The translations under genes and the position numbers were made by a program. Below the pieces are notes generated by a model. That model made no database searches, was not told the origin of the DNA, and saw only the letters and a list, made by a program, of their open reading frames with translations. Positions 39,367-49,940 of a stretch of DNA of 64,000 nucleotides are shown piece by piece (the first letter of the stretch is position 1; every line of letters begins with the position of its first letter). This DNA comes from Rhodanobacter humi (lineage in GTDB: Bacteria; Pseudomonadota; Gammaproteobacteria; Xanthomonadales; Rhodanobacteraceae): assembly GCF_041107455.1 (NCBI RefSeq), contig NZ_JBGBPY010000001.1, positions 2,108,001 through 2,172,000 of the forward strand, given 5' to 3'.

Positions 39367-40647
39367 ATGAAAGTCCTGGTCATCGGCAACGGCGGGCGCG
39401 AGCACGCGCTGGCGTGGAAGCTCAAGCAGTCGCCGCGGGTGGACGAGGTGATCGTGGCGCCGGGCAACGCGGGCACCGCGCGCGAGCGCGGCGTGCGCAA
39501 CGCGGACGTGGCGGTGACCGATCTGGACGGCCTGCTGGCGCTGGCAAAGCGCGAGAAGGTGGCGCTGACCGTGGTTGGCCCCGAGGTGCCGCTGGTGGCG
39601 GGCGTGGTGGACAGGTTCCGCAACGCGGGCCTGCGCATCTTCGGGCCGCGCGCGATCGCCGCGCAGCTGGAAGGCTCCAAGGCCTTCGCCAAGGATTTCC
39701 TGCTACGCCACAACATCCCCACCGCGCGCTACGCGGTGTTCACCGAGTTGAACCCGGCGCTGGCCTACGTGCGCACGCACGGCGCGCCGATCGTGATCAA
39801 GGCCGACGGCCTGGCCGCCGGCAAGGGCGTGGTGGTGGCGCTGACCCAGGCCGACGCGGAGCTGGCGCTGCACGACATGCTGGGCGCGCACGCGTTCGGC
39901 GACGCCTCGGCGCGGGTGGTGATCGAGGAATTCCTCGACGGCGAGGAAGCGAGCTACATCGTGATGAGCGACGGCCAGCACGCGCTGCCGATGGCCTCGA
40001 GCCAGGACCACAAGCGTCGCGACGAGGGCGACCTCGGCCCGAACACCGGCGGCATGGGCGCGTATTCGCCCGCGCCGGTGGTCACGCCCGAAGTGGAGCA
40101 GCGCATCCTCAGGGAAGTGATCGAGCCCACCCTGCACGGCATGGCCAGCGAGGGGGCGCCGTTCATCGGCTTCCTCTACGCGGGCCTGATGATCGACAAG
40201 GCCGGCAACCCGAAAGTCATCGAGTTCAACGTACGCTTCGGCGACCCGGAGACGCAGCCGATCATGCTGCGCCTGAAGTCCGACCTGGTCGAGCTGATCG
40301 AGGCCGCGCTGGACGGCCGGCTGGCGCAGACCCGCGCGCAATGGGATGCGCGGCCGTCGCTGGGCGTGGTGGTGGCGGCCGGCGGCTATCCCGGCAAGGT
40401 GAAGAGCGGCGACGTGATCGACGGCCTGGACGCGGACTTCGGTGCCGACGCCAAGGTGTTCCACGCCGGCACCAAGCTCGATGCCGAAGGTCGCGCCGTC
40501 ACCGCCGGTGGCCGGGTGCTCACCGTCTGCGCGCTGGGCAAGGACATCGCCGCCGCCCGCGAGCATGCGTATGACGCCGTGGCGAAGATCCGCTTCGACG
40601 GCGCGTTCTGCCGGCGCGACATCGCGCACCGGGCCTTGCACCGCTGA
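39367..40647 (+). CDS. purD: Phosphoribosylamine-glycine ligase (GAR synthetase)
   Basis: A 426-residue ATP-grasp enzyme joining glycine to phosphoribosylamine in purine synthesis. The N-terminal MKVLVIGNGGREHALAWKL, the ATP-grasp loop IVIKADGLAAGKGVVVA, DHKRRDEGDLGPNTGGMGAYSP and the metal-binding VIEFNVRFGDPETQ are all intact and the length is normal. The ATG is preceded by CGGAG. It stands alone here, with C-rich repeats after it. Confidence 0.97.
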   Translation: MKVLVIGNGGREHALAWKLKQSPRVDEVIVAPGNAGTARERGVRNADVAVTDLDGLLALAKREKVALTVVGPEVPLVAGVVDRFRNAGLRIFGPRAIAAQLEGSKAFAKDFLLRHNIPTARYAVFTELNPALAYVRTHGAPIVIKADGLAAGKGVVVALTQADAELALHDMLGAHAFGDASARVVIEEFLDGEEASYIVMSDGQHALPMASSQDHKRRDEGDLGPNTGGMGAYSPAPVVTPEVEQRILREVIEPTLHGMASEGAPFIGFLYAGLMIDKAGNPKVIEFNVRFGDPETQPIMLRLKSDLVELIEAALDGRLAQTRAQWDARPSLGVVVAAGGYPGKVKSGDVIDGLDADFGADAKVFHAGTKLDAEGRAVTAGGRVLTVCALGKDIAAAREHAYDAVAKIRFDGAFCRRDIAHRALHR

Positions 40648-40656
40648 TGGATTTCT

Positions 40657-40769
40657 CCCTCCCCTGCTTGCCGGGGAGGGCTGGGGTGGGTGCCCTTCGT
40701 GCATGCAGCGCGGCTGCGCCGCGCCCCCGCCCGCCTTCGGCGCCCTCCCCCGCGAGCGGGGGAGGGAAA
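40657..40769. repeat. Composite C-rich repeat doublet
   Basis: CCCTCCCCTGCTTGCCGGGG with GAGGGCTGGGGTGGG at the left end, a GCGCGGCTGCGCCGCGC palindrome, and CCTCCCCCGCGAGCGGGGGAGGG at 40747-40769. It matches the doublet at 25774-25911 in order and orientation. Lies between convergent purD and pgm. Confidence 0.8.
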
Positions 40770-40774
40770 ACACC

Positions 40775-42421
40775 TCAGGCCAACGCCGCATCCACCACCG
40801 ACTGCGCTTCCTGCAGCAGGCTCGCGAGGTGCGCCTCGTCCCTGAAGCTCTCGGCGTAGATCTTGTAGATCGCCTCGGTGCCGGAGGGGCGGGCGGCGAA
40901 CCAGCCGCTTTCGCTGACCACCTTGATGCCGCCGATGGCGGCACCGTTGCCGGGCGCCTTGTCCAGCACCTGCACGATCTTCTCGCCGGCGAGTGAATCG
41001 GTCTTCAGCTGGTCGGGCGAGAGCTTGGCCAGCTTGGCCTTCTGCGCGGGCGTGGCGGCGGCCTCGACGCGGTTCGCATACGGGCGGCCCAGGTCGCGGG
41101 TGAGCTGCCCGAACAGTTCGCCGGGGTCCTTGCCCGTGCGCGCGGTGATCTCGGCGGAGAGCAGGGCGGGCACCAGGCCGTCCTTGTCCGTCGTCCACAC
41201 CGAGCCGTCGTGGCGCAGCAGCGAGGCGCCGGCGCTTTCCTCGCAGCCGAAGCCGAGCTGGCCGTCGAACAGGCCTTCGGCGAACCACTTGAAGCCCACC
41301 GGCACCTCGACGAGCGAACGGCCGAGGCGCTTGACCACGCGGTCGATCAGCGCGGTGGTGACCACGGTCTTGCCCACCGCCACCTTCGCGTTCCAGCGCG
41401 GGCGGTGGCGGAACAGGTAGTCGATCAGCACCGAGAGGTAGTGGTTCGGTTCCATCAGGCCGGCCGAGCGCGACACCACGCCGTGGCGGTCGTGGTCGGT
41501 GTCGCAGGCGAAGGCCACGTCGTACTTGTCCTTGAGGCCGATCAGTCGCTGCATCGCGTACTTCGAGGACGGGTCCATGCGGATCTTGCCGTCCCAGTCC
41601 ACCGTCATGAACGCGAACTGCGGATCGACCTCGCTGCTCACCACGCTGAGGTCGAGCTGGTAGCGCTCGGCGATCGGCGCCCAGTAGTGCACGCCGGCGC
41701 CACCCAGCGGGTCCACGCCCATGCACACGCCGGCGCCGCGGATCGCGTCGAAGTCGATGATGTTCGCGAGGTCCGCCACGTAGGCGCCGAGGTAATCGTG
41801 CTCGTGCGTGGTGGCGGCCTTGCGCGCCTGCGCGAACGGCACGCGCTTCACGTCCTTGAGCCCGGCTTCGAGGATCGCGTTCGCGCGGTTCTCCACCCAC
41901 TTCGTGATGTCGGTGTCGGCGGGGCCGCCGTTGGTGGGGTTGTACTTGAAGCCGCCGTTGTCGGGCGGGTTGTGCGAGGGCGTGATCACGATGCCGTCGG
42001 CGAGGCCCGTGGTGCGCCCCTTGTTGTAGACGAGGATCGCGTGCGACACCGCCGGCGTGGGCGTGAACTCGCCGCCCGCGGAGATCATCGTCGCCACGCC
42101 GTTCGCGGCCAGCACTTCCAGCGCGTTCTCGAACGCGGGCTGCGACAGCGCGTGGGTGTCGGCGCCGATGAACAGCGGGCCATCGATGCCCTTGCTCTTG
42201 CGGTAGTCGCAGATCGCCTGGCTGATCGCGAGGATGTGCTGCTCGTTGAAGCTGCCGTCGAACGAGCAGCCGCGGTGGCCCGAGGTGCCGAACGCTACGC
42301 GCTGCGCGGGCACCGACGGGTCGGGTTTCACCGCCGTGTACGCGCCGAGCAGCTTGCCGATGTCGACGAGGATGGATGCCGGCGCCGGCTTGCCGGCGAG
42401 CGGGCTGATCTGCTGGCTCAT
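40775..42421 (-). CDS. pgm: Phosphoglucomutase (alpha-D-glucose type)
   Basis: A 548-residue enzyme interconverting glucose 1-phosphate and glucose 6-phosphate. The N-terminal [17 protein letters not shown] and the active-site [11 protein letters not shown] with phosphoserine Ser148 are typical of the E. coli Pgm subgroup (546 residues). The metal loop [13 protein letters not shown] and the sugar-binding [11 protein letters not shown] are intact. It follows pgi after a REP pair and supplies glucose 1-phosphate for the polysaccharide genes found elsewhere in this window. Confidence 0.96.
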   Translation of the reverse strand: MSQQISPLAGKPAPASILVDIGKLLGAYTAVKPDPSVPAQRVAFGTSGHRGCSFDGSFNEQHILAISQAICDYRKSKGIDGPLFIGADTHALSQPAFENALEVLAANGVATMISAGGEFTPTPAVSHAILVYNKGRTTGLADGIVITPSHNPPDNGGFKYNPTNGGPADTDITKWVENRANAILEAGLKDVKRVPFAQARKAATTHEHDYLGAYVADLANIIDFDAIRGAGVCMGVDPLGGAGVHYWAPIAERYQLDLSVVSSEVDPQFAFMTVDWDGKIRMDPSSKYAMQRLIGLKDKYDVAFACDTDHDRHGVVSRSAGLMEPNHYLSVLIDYLFRHRPRWNAKVAVGKTVVTTALIDRVVKRLGRSLVEVPVGFKWFAEGLFDGQLGFGCEESAGASLLRHDGSVWTTDKDGLVPALLSAEITARTGKDPGELFGQLTRDLGRPYANRVEAAATPAQKAKLAKLSPDQLKTDSLAGEKIVQVLDKAPGNGAAIGGIKVVSESGWFAARPSGTEAIYKIYAESFRDEAHLASLLQEAQSVVDAALA

Positions 42422-42458
42422 GGGCTTTGGAAACCTTTCATGGCGTGTCGCCGACTTT

Positions 42459-42527
42459 GTGGGAGCGGCTTCAGCCGCGACGTTTCGATCGGGTCGAGGA
42501 GAGCGTCGCGGCTGAAGCCGCTCCTAC
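42459..42527. repeat. REP-like inverted pair (GGAGCGGCTTCAGCCGC family)
   Basis: Arms at 42459-42482 and 42504-42527 match over 24 bp with one change. It is the same family as 16504-16563. It separates pgi from pgm on one strand and could end or stabilise the pgi message. Confidence 0.88.
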
Positions 42528-42534
42528 AAAAACG

Positions 42535-44187
42535 TTACGACTGGTTGTCGCGCAGCGCACGATAGCGACGGATCAAGGCATTGGTCGAGCTGTCGTGCGC
42601 AAGCTTCGGCTCGGTCGTCGCGACGAGTTCGGCGATGGTGGTCTTCGCCAGCTGCTTGCCCAGTTCCACGCCCCACTGGTCGAAGGAATCGATGTCCCAG
42701 ATGGCGCCCTGCACGAACACGCTGTGCTCGTACAGCGCCACCAGCGTGCCCAACGCGTACGGCGTGAGTTTCTCGGCGAGGATGGTGGTGCTGGGCCGGT
42801 TGCCCTCGAACGTGCGGTGCGGCACCAGCGCCTCCGGCGTGCCCTCGTTGCGCACTTCCTCGGCGGTCTTGCCGAAGGCCAGCGCCTCGCCCTGGGCGAT
42901 CAGGTTCGCGATCAGCAAGTCGTGCTGGTCGCCGCCGCCCTGGGCGGGCACCGGCTGCAGGGTCTGGCCGAAGCCGATGAAGTCGCAGGGCACCAGCCGC
43001 GTGCCCTGGTGGATCAGCTGGTAGAACGAGTGCTGGCCGTTGGTGCCAGGCTCGCCCCAGTAGATCGGGCCGGTGGCGTAGTCCACGTGCGCGCCGTCCA
43101 GCGTGACGTGCTTGCCGTTCGACTCCATCGTCAACTGCTGCAGGTAGGCCGGGAAGCGCTTCAGGTACTGCTCGTAGGGAAGCACCGCCACCGTGGTGGC
43201 GTCGAGGAAGTTCGCGTTCCACAGGCCGATCAGGCCCATCAGTACGGGGAGGTTCTGCTCGAACGGCGCGCTGCGGAAGTGCTCGTCCATCGCGTGGAAG
43301 CCGGCGAGCATCGCGCGGAAGTGGTCGGGTCCGACGGCGAGCATGGTGGACAGGCCGATCGCCGAGTCCATCGAGTAGCGGCCGCCTACCCAGTCCCAGA
43401 AGCCGAACATCTGCGCGGTGTCGATGCCGAACTTTTCCACTTCCTTGGCGGCGGTGGACACCGCCACGAAGTGCTTGGCGACCGCTTTCTCGTCGCCCAG
43501 CGCGGCCACGCACCAGGCCCGCGCCGCGTGCGCGTTGCTGAGTGTCTCCAGCGTGGTGAAGGTCTTGGAGCAGACGATGAACAGCGTCTCGGCGGCGTCG
43601 AGGTCGCGCACCGCTTCGGCGAAGTCGGTGCCGTCCACGTTGGACACGAAGCGGAACTTCATGTCGCGCCGGCTGTAGTCGCGCAGCGCTTCATACGCCA
43701 TCACCGGGCCGAGGTCGGAGCCGCCGATGCCGATGGAAATCACGTTGCGGATCGGCTTGCCGCTGTGGCCTTTCCACGCGCCGCCGCGCACGGCGTCGAC
43801 GAACGCGGCCATGCGGTCCAGCACCGCGTGCACGTCGGGCACCACGTCGTGGCCGTCCACGAGGATCTTCTCGCCGCGCGGCGCGCGCAGCGCCACGTGC
43901 AGCACGGCGCGGTTCTCGGTGGCGTTGATGCGCTCGCCGCGGAACATCGCCGCGATGCGCCCCTTGAGGTCGCGCGCCGTGGCCAGCGCGCGCAGCAGGC
44001 GCAGGGTATCGTCGTTGACGCGCTGCTTGGAGTAGTCGTAGTACAGGCCCGCAGCCTCGGCCACCAGGCGCTCGCCGCGCTTCGGGTCGGCGGCGAACAG
44101 CTCGCGCAGGTGGCGGGTCTCAAGCTGGTTGCAGTGCTGCTGCAGGGCTTGCCACTCGGGCAGCAGGGTGAGATCGGCGCGGCTCAT
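42535..44187 (-). CDS. pgi: Glucose-6-phosphate isomerase
   Basis: A 550-residue isomerase of glucose 6-phosphate and fructose 6-phosphate. Signature segments are [40 protein letters not shown], the catalytic-Glu region [24 protein letters not shown] and the C-terminal catalytic Lys in [11 protein letters not shown]. The ATG at 44187 overlaps the tal stop (ATGA), giving translational coupling. Confidence 0.97.
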   Translation of the reverse strand: MSRADLTLLPEWQALQQHCNQLETRHLRELFAADPKRGERLVAEAAGLYYDYSKQRVNDDTLRLLRALATARDLKGRIAAMFRGERINATENRAVLHVALRAPRGEKILVDGHDVVPDVHAVLDRMAAFVDAVRGGAWKGHSGKPIRNVISIGIGGSDLGPVMAYEALRDYSRRDMKFRFVSNVDGTDFAEAVRDLDAAETLFIVCSKTFTTLETLSNAHAARAWCVAALGDEKAVAKHFVAVSTAAKEVEKFGIDTAQMFGFWDWVGGRYSMDSAIGLSTMLAVGPDHFRAMLAGFHAMDEHFRSAPFEQNLPVLMGLIGLWNANFLDATTVAVLPYEQYLKRFPAYLQQLTMESNGKHVTLDGAHVDYATGPIYWGEPGTNGQHSFYQLIHQGTRLVPCDFIGFGQTLQPVPAQGGGDQHDLLIANLIAQGEALAFGKTAEEVRNEGTPEALVPHRTFEGNRPSTTILAEKLTPYALGTLVALYEHSVFVQGAIWDIDSFDQWGVELGKQLAKTTIAELVATTEPKLAHDSSTNALIRRYRALRDNQS

Positions 44188-45287
44188 CGGGCGACGGGCT
44201 CCTTGCCCCTGGCCGCCAGCGCGGCCTGCTTGTCGGCGATGCGCTGCAGCAGCTGCTTCCACGACTTCACGAAGGCGTCGGCGCCGTCGTCCTGCAGTTT
44301 CTTCGCCAGCGCATCGAGGTCCACGCCGGCCTTGGCGATCGTCGCCAGCACCGCTTCGGCGTCGCCGCCGTCCACCGGCAGCACCGCGCCGGGCTTGCCG
44401 TGGTCGGCCACTGCGTGCAAGGTCTTCTCGGGAATGGTGTCGACGGTGTCGGGTGCGGCCAGCGCATCGACGTACAGCGTGTCGGGCGCGTTCGGATCCT
44501 TGGTGCCGGTCGAGGCCCACAGCAGGCGCTGCGGCCGCGCGCCGGCGGCGGCGAGCTTCAGCCAGCGCGGTGAGGCCAGCAGTTCGCGGTAGGCGCGGTA
44601 GCTCTGCTTGCCCACCGCGATGCCCAGCTGGTTGTGCAGCTCCGTGGGCAGCTGCGGGTTCGCGGCCACGTCCCAGCGGCTGATGAACAGCGAGGCCACC
44701 GAAGCCACCTGCGGGTCCAGCCCGGCGGCGACGCGGCGCTCGATGCCGCGCAGGTAGGCCTCGGCGGCGGCCTGGTACTGCGCGCAGGAGAACAGCAGGG
44801 TCACGTTGATCGGGATGCCGCGGAAGATCGCCTCCTCGATCGCGGGAACGCCCTCGGGCGTGCCGGGGATCTTCACGTACAGGTTCGGCCGCTGCGCCTG
44901 CGCGTGGATCGCGGCGGCGGCGGCGATGGTGCCGGCGGTGTCGGCGGCGAGCAGCGGCGAGACCTCCATCGACACCCAGCCGTCGACCTGGTGGGTGGCG
45001 TCGAACACCGGCTTGAACAGGTCGGCGGCGCGGCGCAGGTCTTCCAGCGCCAGCTCCATGAACAGTTCCTCGCCCTTCAGCCCGACCAGCGACTTGGCGT
45101 GGATGCCGGCGTCGTAGGCGTCGCCGCCGCCGATCGCCGCGTCGAAGATGCTGGGGTTGGAGGTGAGGCCGGTCACCGAATACTCGGCGATGTAGCGCGC
45201 CAGCGTGCCGTCGTCGAGCAGGCTGCGGGTGATGTTGTCCAGCCAGAGGCTCTGGCCGAGGTTGTGCAACTGCTGTGTGGCTTTCAT
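44184..45287 (-). CDS. tal: Transaldolase
   Basis: A 367-residue class I aldolase of the non-oxidative pentose phosphate pathway. It has [11 protein letters not shown] near the N-terminus and the Schiff-base Lys139 in [11 protein letters not shown]. Its length (about 370 residues) and [20 protein letters not shown] place it with the longer bacterial transaldolases rather than the 317-residue E. coli TalB type. The ATG at 45287 ([19 protein letters not shown]) is chosen; the open frame upstream runs through repeat DNA. Coupled to pgi. Confidence 0.95.
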   Translation of the reverse strand: MKATQQLHNLGQSLWLDNITRSLLDDGTLARYIAEYSVTGLTSNPSIFDAAIGGGDAYDAGIHAKSLVGLKGEELFMELALEDLRRAADLFKPVFDATHQVDGWVSMEVSPLLAADTAGTIAAAAAIHAQAQRPNLYVKIPGTPEGVPAIEEAIFRGIPINVTLLFSCAQYQAAAEAYLRGIERRVAAGLDPQVASVASLFISRWDVAANPQLPTELHNQLGIAVGKQSYRAYRELLASPRWLKLAAAGARPQRLLWASTGTKDPNAPDTLYVDALAAPDTVDTIPEKTLHAVADHGKPGAVLPVDGGDAEAVLATIAKAGVDLDALAKKLQDDGADAFVKSWKQLLQRIADKQAALAARGKEPVAR

Positions 45288-45331
45288 GCTGGCTCCGGGG
45301 ATGATGGGCAAGGCTTCGAACCTGGCAGCGG

Positions 45332-45410
45332 CGTCATTCCCGCGAAAGCGGGAATCCATGGCTGGACTCGCCGAAGATCGCCATGGATGCCCGCTTTCGC
45401 GGGCATGACG
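45332..45410. repeat. REP-like inverted pair (CGTCATTCCCGCGAAAGCGGG type)
   Basis: A left unit at 45332-45361 and a right unit at 45381-45410 are near-perfect inverted copies of 30 bp, each with an internal CCCGC-GAAA/TTTC-GCGGG hairpin. This is a third palindrome family in the window. It lies between the HAD gene and tal. Confidence 0.88.
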
Positions 45411-45463
45411 TCTCGGGAGTGGGGCAAGGTTCGAGGCATTGGGGTGGTGGGAAAGTGTTTTGC

Positions 45464-46171
45464 TCAGACGGCGGTCGTCGCGGCCGCGCCGGGCAGCAGA
45501 TCTCCAAGCTTACGCTCCCGCAGTTCCGCGATGCACGCGATCGAAAGGTCGGGCGCGGGCTCGATGGGCTGGTTCGCCGCGGCGACGGCGTAATGGCCCT
45601 GGCGCACCCACACGGTGGTGAGCCGCGCGCCGAGCTGGCGCTTCATCGCGGCGAGGATGTCCGGCTTGTCGTCCACCATCACGTAATGCGCGGCGGGGTA
45701 GCGCTGCTGCATCGCGTCCAGCCTCTGCTGCTTGTGCAGGTAGACCAGCACGTCGCCCTGCAGCGCCTGCCACAGCCCGGCGCGGTGGATCTTGCGCGGC
45801 TGGAACACCACGTCGCCGTCGGAGAGGATCACCGGCCGGCCCAGCGTGCGCAGATGGGCGACGGTTTCCAGCGCGCCGGGAAACAGCCGCAGCTCGAACG
45901 GGTAATCCAGCAGGAAGCCGGACATGGCGAGCAGGGCCGGGTGGTTGTCCAGCCCGCTGCGGAAGCGCTGCAGGGCGTCGAGGTAGTCGGCGTAGCCGCG
46001 CTCCTCGCGCAGCTCGGCGTAGATCGCCCAATAGCGCTCGCGCTCGGCGGCGCCGAAATGGCGTTCCAGCTCGTCGCCGAGGTCGGCGGCGAAGCGGTCG
46101 TTGTCGAGCAAGGTGTCGTCCACGTCCAAAAGGAACACCAGGGGCTCGGGCGCGGCAGTGTCGATCAGCAT
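45464..46171 (-). CDS. HAD-family hydrolase
   Basis: A 235-residue haloacid-dehalogenase-fold phosphatase. Motif I is [12 protein letters not shown] (nucleophile Asp16), motif II VILSDGD, motif III Lys in [11 protein letters not shown] and motif [15 protein letters not shown]. It starts 7 nt inside the end of zwf (ATGCTGA overlap), so it is translationally coupled to glucose-6-phosphate dehydrogenase. A sugar-phosphate substrate is plausible from this context but unproven. Confidence 0.88.
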   Translation of the reverse strand: MLIDTAAPEPLVFLLDVDDTLLDNDRFAADLGDELERHFGAAERERYWAIYAELREERGYADYLDALQRFRSGLDNHPALLAMSGFLLDYPFELRLFPGALETVAHLRTLGRPVILSDGDVVFQPRKIHRAGLWQALQGDVLVYLHKQQRLDAMQQRYPAAHYVMVDDKPDILAAMKRQLGARLTTVWVRQGHYAVAAANQPIEPAPDLSIACIAELRERKLGDLLPGAAATTAV

Positions 46172-47568
46172 GGCGGCGCGGCCTCCGGCTGCGGGTCGTG
46201 CCAGCCTTCGTCGCCGGCCAGTGCCGCCGCTTCGGGCGGGCCCCAGCTGCCGGGCGCGTAGGGGCGCACCGCGTCCTTGTGGTCGAGCACGTTGTCCACC
46301 ACGCGCCAGGCCGCCTCCACGCATTCGTCGCTGGTGAACAGCGCGTTGTCGCCACGCAGCGCGTCGCCGAGCAGGCGTTCGTAGGGCGCCATCTCCACGC
46401 CGCTGTGGTGGCGGGCGATCAGCTCCACCGGTTCGCCGCGCAGCGCCTCGCCCGGGAGTTTCACCCGCATGCCTTCGGCGATCACCACCTGCGGGCTGAG
46501 CCGGAAGCGGAAGTAGTTCGACTGCGGCGCGGCTATCGCGTCGAACACCGACAGCGGCGGCGCCTTCATGTCCACCATCACCTGGGTGGTGGTGAGCGGC
46601 AGCTTCTTGCCGGCGCGGATCAGGAACGGCACGCCAGCCCAGCGCCAGGTATCGATCGCGAGGCGCAGCGCCACGAAGGTCTCCACGTCGGAATCCGGCG
46701 CCACGCCGGACACCTCGCGGTAGCCCTGGAACTGGCCGCGCACCACGTCCGCGGGCTGCAGCGGGCGCATCGCGCGGAACAGCCTGAGCTTCTCCGCGTT
46801 GAGCGCGGCGGGGTCGCTGCCGATCGGCGCGTCCATCGCCAGCAGCGAGGTCACTTGCAAAAGATGGTTCTGCAGCACGTCGCGGATCGCGCCCACGCCT
46901 TCGTAGAAGCTGCCTCGCCCATCCACGCCGAACTCCTCGGCCATGGTGATCTGCACGCGGTCCACGTAGCGGTTGTTCCACACCGGCTCCAGCACGCTGT
47001 TCGCGAAGCGGAAATACAGCAGGTTCTGCACCGCCTCCTTGCCGAGGTAATGGTCGATGCGGAAGATCGCGGACTCCGGAAACACCGTGTGCAGCGTGCG
47101 GTTCAGCGCCTGCGCCGAGGCGAGGTCGCGACCGAACGGCTTCTCCACCACCACCCGCGCGTCGTCCGCGCAGCCGGCGGCCTTGAGGCTGGTCACCACC
47201 GTGCCGAACAGCGCGGGCGGGATCGCGAGGTAGTGCAGCGGCGCCTTCGCAGCGCCCAGCGTCTGCTTCAGCTGCGCGAAGGTGGCCGCCTCGTTGTAGT
47301 CGCCGTCCACGTACCGCAGGTGCGCGGCGAGCTTCGCGAACGCGGCCTCGTCCACACCCTTGCCGGTCTTCTTCGCCGCCTCCGCCACGCTGTCGTGCGC
47401 GCGCTGGCGCAACTGCTCGACCGACCAGCCGGCATGCGCCACGCCGATGATCGGCACGTCCAGCCCGTCGCGCGCCACCATCGCCAGCAGGGCGGGGAAG
47501 ATCTGTTTGTAGGCCAGGTCGCCGGTGGCGCCGAAAAACACCAGGGCGTCGGAAGCGGGGTTCGTCAT
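46165..47568 (-). CDS. zwf: Glucose-6-phosphate 1-dehydrogenase
   Basis: A 467-residue NADP-dependent enzyme opening the oxidative pentose phosphate and Entner-Doudoroff routes. The nucleotide-binding [31 protein letters not shown] and the substrate-site [13 protein letters not shown] with catalytic His are intact. The ATG at 47568 ([17 protein letters not shown]) is chosen because the frame upstream is non-conserved. It is the first gene of the leftward unit zwf, HAD, tal, pgi, with pgm after a REP pair. Confidence 0.96.
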   Translation of the reverse strand: MTNPASDALVFFGATGDLAYKQIFPALLAMVARDGLDVPIIGVAHAGWSVEQLRQRAHDSVAEAAKKTGKGVDEAAFAKLAAHLRYVDGDYNEAATFAQLKQTLGAAKAPLHYLAIPPALFGTVVTSLKAAGCADDARVVVEKPFGRDLASAQALNRTLHTVFPESAIFRIDHYLGKEAVQNLLYFRFANSVLEPVWNNRYVDRVQITMAEEFGVDGRGSFYEGVGAIRDVLQNHLLQVTSLLAMDAPIGSDPAALNAEKLRLFRAMRPLQPADVVRGQFQGYREVSGVAPDSDVETFVALRLAIDTWRWAGVPFLIRAGKKLPLTTTQVMVDMKAPPLSVFDAIAAPQSNYFRFRLSPQVVIAEGMRVKLPGEALRGEPVELIARHHSGVEMAPYERLLGDALRGDNALFTSDECVEAAWRVVDNVLDHKDAVRPYAPGSWGPPEAAALAGDEGWHDPQPEAAPPC

Positions 47569-47713
47569 GAGCCGGGGTCTGTTCCAGGTTGGCAGGGGCG
47601 CGGCGTGGGGATGCGCCGCAAAGGCCGGCGCCCGCATCGCAGGATGTCGCGTGCGCGGCTTGGCACACCGCCCAGCTTGCCGGGCGCGGGGTGAAGCTCG
47701 CGCATAAGCGATG

Positions 47714-48082
47714 CTACGGGAATCGGCGCGGGATGGCTGGTGCGCGCTTTCCGGACGGCGCATCGTCAGCGCCAGCCACTTGGGTGCCGCAGGAAGGACA
47801 AAACCCTCGCCTTGCCGGTTTCCGCTGTCGTCGGTCGATTCGTGGCAGTGCAGCTCCCGTGATTTCAACGCCCTCCCGCGCGAAGAACATCGGCGGGGCG
47901 CAGGCGGCGCCGGTGCTCTCCCGGCAGTCCGTGCAACGGCAGTCGAACCGGAACGGCGGCTCCGCAGGGCATCGGTACGAGACTTTCCCGCACTGGCACC
48001 GACCGTCGCGTTTCGTGGCTGCGGCTCGAGCGCGGCGGACGAAGGAGCCCGGGCGCGTCCGCCGGGATGGATGGAGGGTCAC
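47714..48082 (-). CDS. GFA-domain (CENP-V/GFA) zinc protein, C-terminally short
   Basis: A 122-residue protein with the cysteine pattern of the GFA family: [19 protein letters not shown] and FCPSCGT. GFA proteins bind zinc through such cysteines. The usual 40-50 residues after the last CGT motif are missing and replaced by a short Ala/Pro/Arg tail ([18 protein letters not shown]), which suggests truncation or an old frameshift. The GTG start overlaps the stop of the MAPEG gene (GTGA), so the two are coupled. Function is unknown; a second GFA gene occurs at 50700-51083. Confidence 0.68.
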   Translation of the reverse strand: MTLHPSRRTRPGSFVRRARAAATKRDGRCQCGKVSYRCPAEPPFRFDCRCTDCRESTGAACAPPMFFAREGVEITGAALPRIDRRQRKPARRGFCPSCGTQVAGADDAPSGKRAPAIPRRFP

Positions 48083-48492
48083 GCCGATACCAGCAGCCTG
48101 AAAGCCCAGTACAGACCGATGGCCATTTGCACGGCGAATGCCGCAAAGCGGATCGTGACCGCGGTTGCGCTGGTCGAGGCCAGGTGGATGAGGGATTGGA
48201 ACACCCGCGCCGCAAGAAAGACGCAGGCGAGCTGGTCGGTGATGGCCGTCCTGCCCGTGACCACCGCGACCAGCAGCAGGCCGCCGAAGATCGGCAGGCC
48301 CTCGATGCAATTGGCGTGGGCCCTGGCCAGCCGCTGCATGAAGGGCGACAGCCCCGAGTTGTCCGGCATGAATCCATTGGCGGGAACCTTGCCGCGCAAC
48401 ACGAGCTGCGTGCGGATGACCTCCATGAGCACGAGCAGGAGCAGTGCCCAGGCAATGAAGCCCGTCAACGCGATCGAACTGGGAGAGATCAT
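48079..48492 (-). CDS. MAPEG-family membrane protein
   Basis: A 137-residue protein with four hydrophobic helices (IALTGFIAWALLLLVLMEVIR, NCIEGLPIFGGLLLVAVV, LACVFLAARVFQSLIHLA, FAAFAVQMAIGLYWAFRLL). NSGLSPFMQRLARAHANCIEGLP and the FLAARVFQSLIH segment fit the MAPEG family of membrane glutathione-linked proteins. The ATG at 48492 is preceded by a weak ribosome site. Coupled to a GFA-domain gene. Confidence 0.8.
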   Translation of the reverse strand: MISPSSIALTGFIAWALLLLVLMEVIRTQLVLRGKVPANGFMPDNSGLSPFMQRLARAHANCIEGLPIFGGLLLVAVVTGRTAITDQLACVFLAARVFQSLIHLASTSATAVTIRFAAFAVQMAIGLYWAFRLLVSA

Positions 48493-48705
48493 GGCGGCCC
48501 TCGCTGGCGAGATCTGAAGGACAAGTTCCGGAGCATGCAGGCCGGGCGAAACCCCGGCCGGCGCACGGCTTGCGCAAAGGTAACCGACCGGCGCCCCGGC
48601 GGACGCCACCATCCGTTGCCGGTTCGCTGGAGTCCGTTCCGTGCGGCCCCTCCCCCGGCAGGTTCAGGCGAGGCGCATGGCTCCGTGATCCACCGGGATG
48701 CATGG

Positions 48706-49491
48706 TCAGTCCTCGGCTTCGTGGCAGACCACTTCGATGTTGTGCCCGTCCGGACCGATCACGAAGGCCGCGTAGTATTTCCCGCTGTAGTTCGGACGCA
48801 GGCCGGGTGCGCCATGGTCGGTGCCGCCCGCTTCCAGCGCCGCGCGATGGAAGGCGTCGACCTGCTGGCGGTTCTCGGCCACGAACGCCAGGTGGAGATG
48901 CGCCGGCTTCTCCGCGGTCGGGAACAGGCACAGCGAAACCTTGCCGTCCGCGCTGAGCTCGATGCCGAGCGACCCTTCCAAAACCACGGCCATGCCGATC
49001 GGTGCGAGTGCCTTGAGGAAAAACGCCTTGCTTGCGGCGTAGTCGCTGACGCCGAATACGACATGGTCGAACATGAGTGCTCCCGAAGTGGGTGAATCGT
49101 GCGAGGCCCGACGCCGGTCAGCCCCGGCCTCCGCAGGATCCTTGATCTCCACGGCAACGATGTGCAGGACGGTGCTGCCCACGTTCTCCACGAAGTGCGA
49201 GCCGATCGGACCACCCCAGAGCGCCGCGCCCGCCGCGGGTCGGGCGGCAAGGTTGCGCGAGTCCAGCAGGACGTTGCGCTCGGGATCGTAGCGAACGAAG
49301 TCGCTCCAGCTCAGCACGTACAGCGCGGCAGGCCATTCGTGCGCGCGCACGGGCGTCCGCCGGCCGGGCTCGACCTTCGTATCGAGAACGCGGACCCTGC
49401 CGTTGTCCAGCGGGACGAAGTGATGCTCCGGCGCCTTGGCCATCGCATCGAACGGGTGAGTCGCCGGGTGAGCCGAATCGATGTCGTTCAT
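48706..49491 (-). CDS. Cupin-VOC fusion or read-through protein
   Basis: One open frame of 261 residues covers two domains. Residues 1 to about 118 (VPLDNGRVRVLDTKVEPGRRTPVRAHEWPAALYVL, FVENVGSTVLHIVAVEIKD) look like a cupin. From residue 140, MFDHVVFGVSDYAASKAFFLKALAPIG to GHNIEVVCHEAED is a complete VOC/glyoxalase-like protein of 122 residues. A good ribosome site (GGGAG, five bases before the ATG at 49074) precedes the VOC part. The VOC domain may therefore be translated separately as well as fused. The original cupin stop may have been lost. Substrates are unknown. Confidence 0.7.
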   Translation of the reverse strand: MNDIDSAHPATHPFDAMAKAPEHHFVPLDNGRVRVLDTKVEPGRRTPVRAHEWPAALYVLSWSDFVRYDPERNVLLDSRNLAARPAAGAALWGGPIGSHFVENVGSTVLHIVAVEIKDPAEAGADRRRASHDSPTSGALMFDHVVFGVSDYAASKAFFLKALAPIGMAVVLEGSLGIELSADGKVSLCLFPTAEKPAHLHLAFVAENRQQVDAFHRAALEAGGTDHGAPGLRPNYSGKYYAAFVIGPDGHNIEVVCHEAED

Positions 49492-49514
49492 GCTGTTCGC
49501 CCCATGTTTCGAAA

Positions 49515-49560
49515 CCGGACCTGAGTCGAGCCATGCCGCGAAACGGTGCCGGCCCGGATG
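49515..49560 (-). other. Possible attC remnant
   Basis: CTGAGTCGAGCC at 49521-49532 resembles the CTTGAGTCGAGCGGCG arm of the attC at 50597-50653, but no GTTRRRY core or complete partner arm remains. It lies between two small minus-strand genes and may be a decayed cassette boundary. Confidence 0.25.
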
Positions 49561-49565
49561 GATCG

Positions 49566-49928
49566 TCAGACCACCAGTCTGGAGACTTTGTAGCACTCTC
49601 CGTCGACAGCGATCACCCGGACCGGGTGTTCCCTGGCCTGCGCCACGAGTTCCGCGGCCGAAAGGCCGCATTCCGCGAGGTCGACGGTCGATCGGGGGAG
49701 CCCCGCGGTAGCGATGGCTCCGCGCTTGTGCGGCTCCTCGATGATCTGCTTGTTGGAGATGTCCACCTGGCCGGCCATGAGCAGGCGCATGTCCTGGATG
49801 AGATGGGCGGCAAGTGCGTCATCCGTGATGCTGTTTTCCGGAATGTCCAGACGGAAATCCTGCGCCGACAGGCTCCCGCCATTGGTGAAGTGGACGACGA
49901 AGTCGAATTTCACGCGGTAGGTGGTCAT
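49566..49928 (-). CDS. Hypothetical protein, possible old integron cassette gene
   Basis: A 120-residue soluble protein (MTTYRVKFDFVVHFTNGG start; DFRLDIPENSITDDALAAHLIQDMRLLMAGQVDISNKQIIEEPHKR in the middle). The pattern is reminiscent of an N-terminal segment seen in some cyclase/kynurenine-formamidase-like proteins, but the metal-binding domain of those enzymes is absent, so no function is assigned. It starts just left of a damaged attC site and is oriented like the cassette genes. Confidence 0.7.
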   Translation of the reverse strand: MTTYRVKFDFVVHFTNGGSLSAQDFRLDIPENSITDDALAAHLIQDMRLLMAGQVDISNKQIIEEPHKRGAIATAGLPRSTVDLAECGLSAAELVAQAREHPVRVIAVDGECYKVSRLVV

Positions 49929-49940
49929 GGTTGTCCGGCG

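Noticed and set aside
36416-39370. 984-codon plus-strand frame opposite the GGDEF-EAL gene
   Set aside because: Antisense frame with biased composition; the minus strand carries all conserved motifs.
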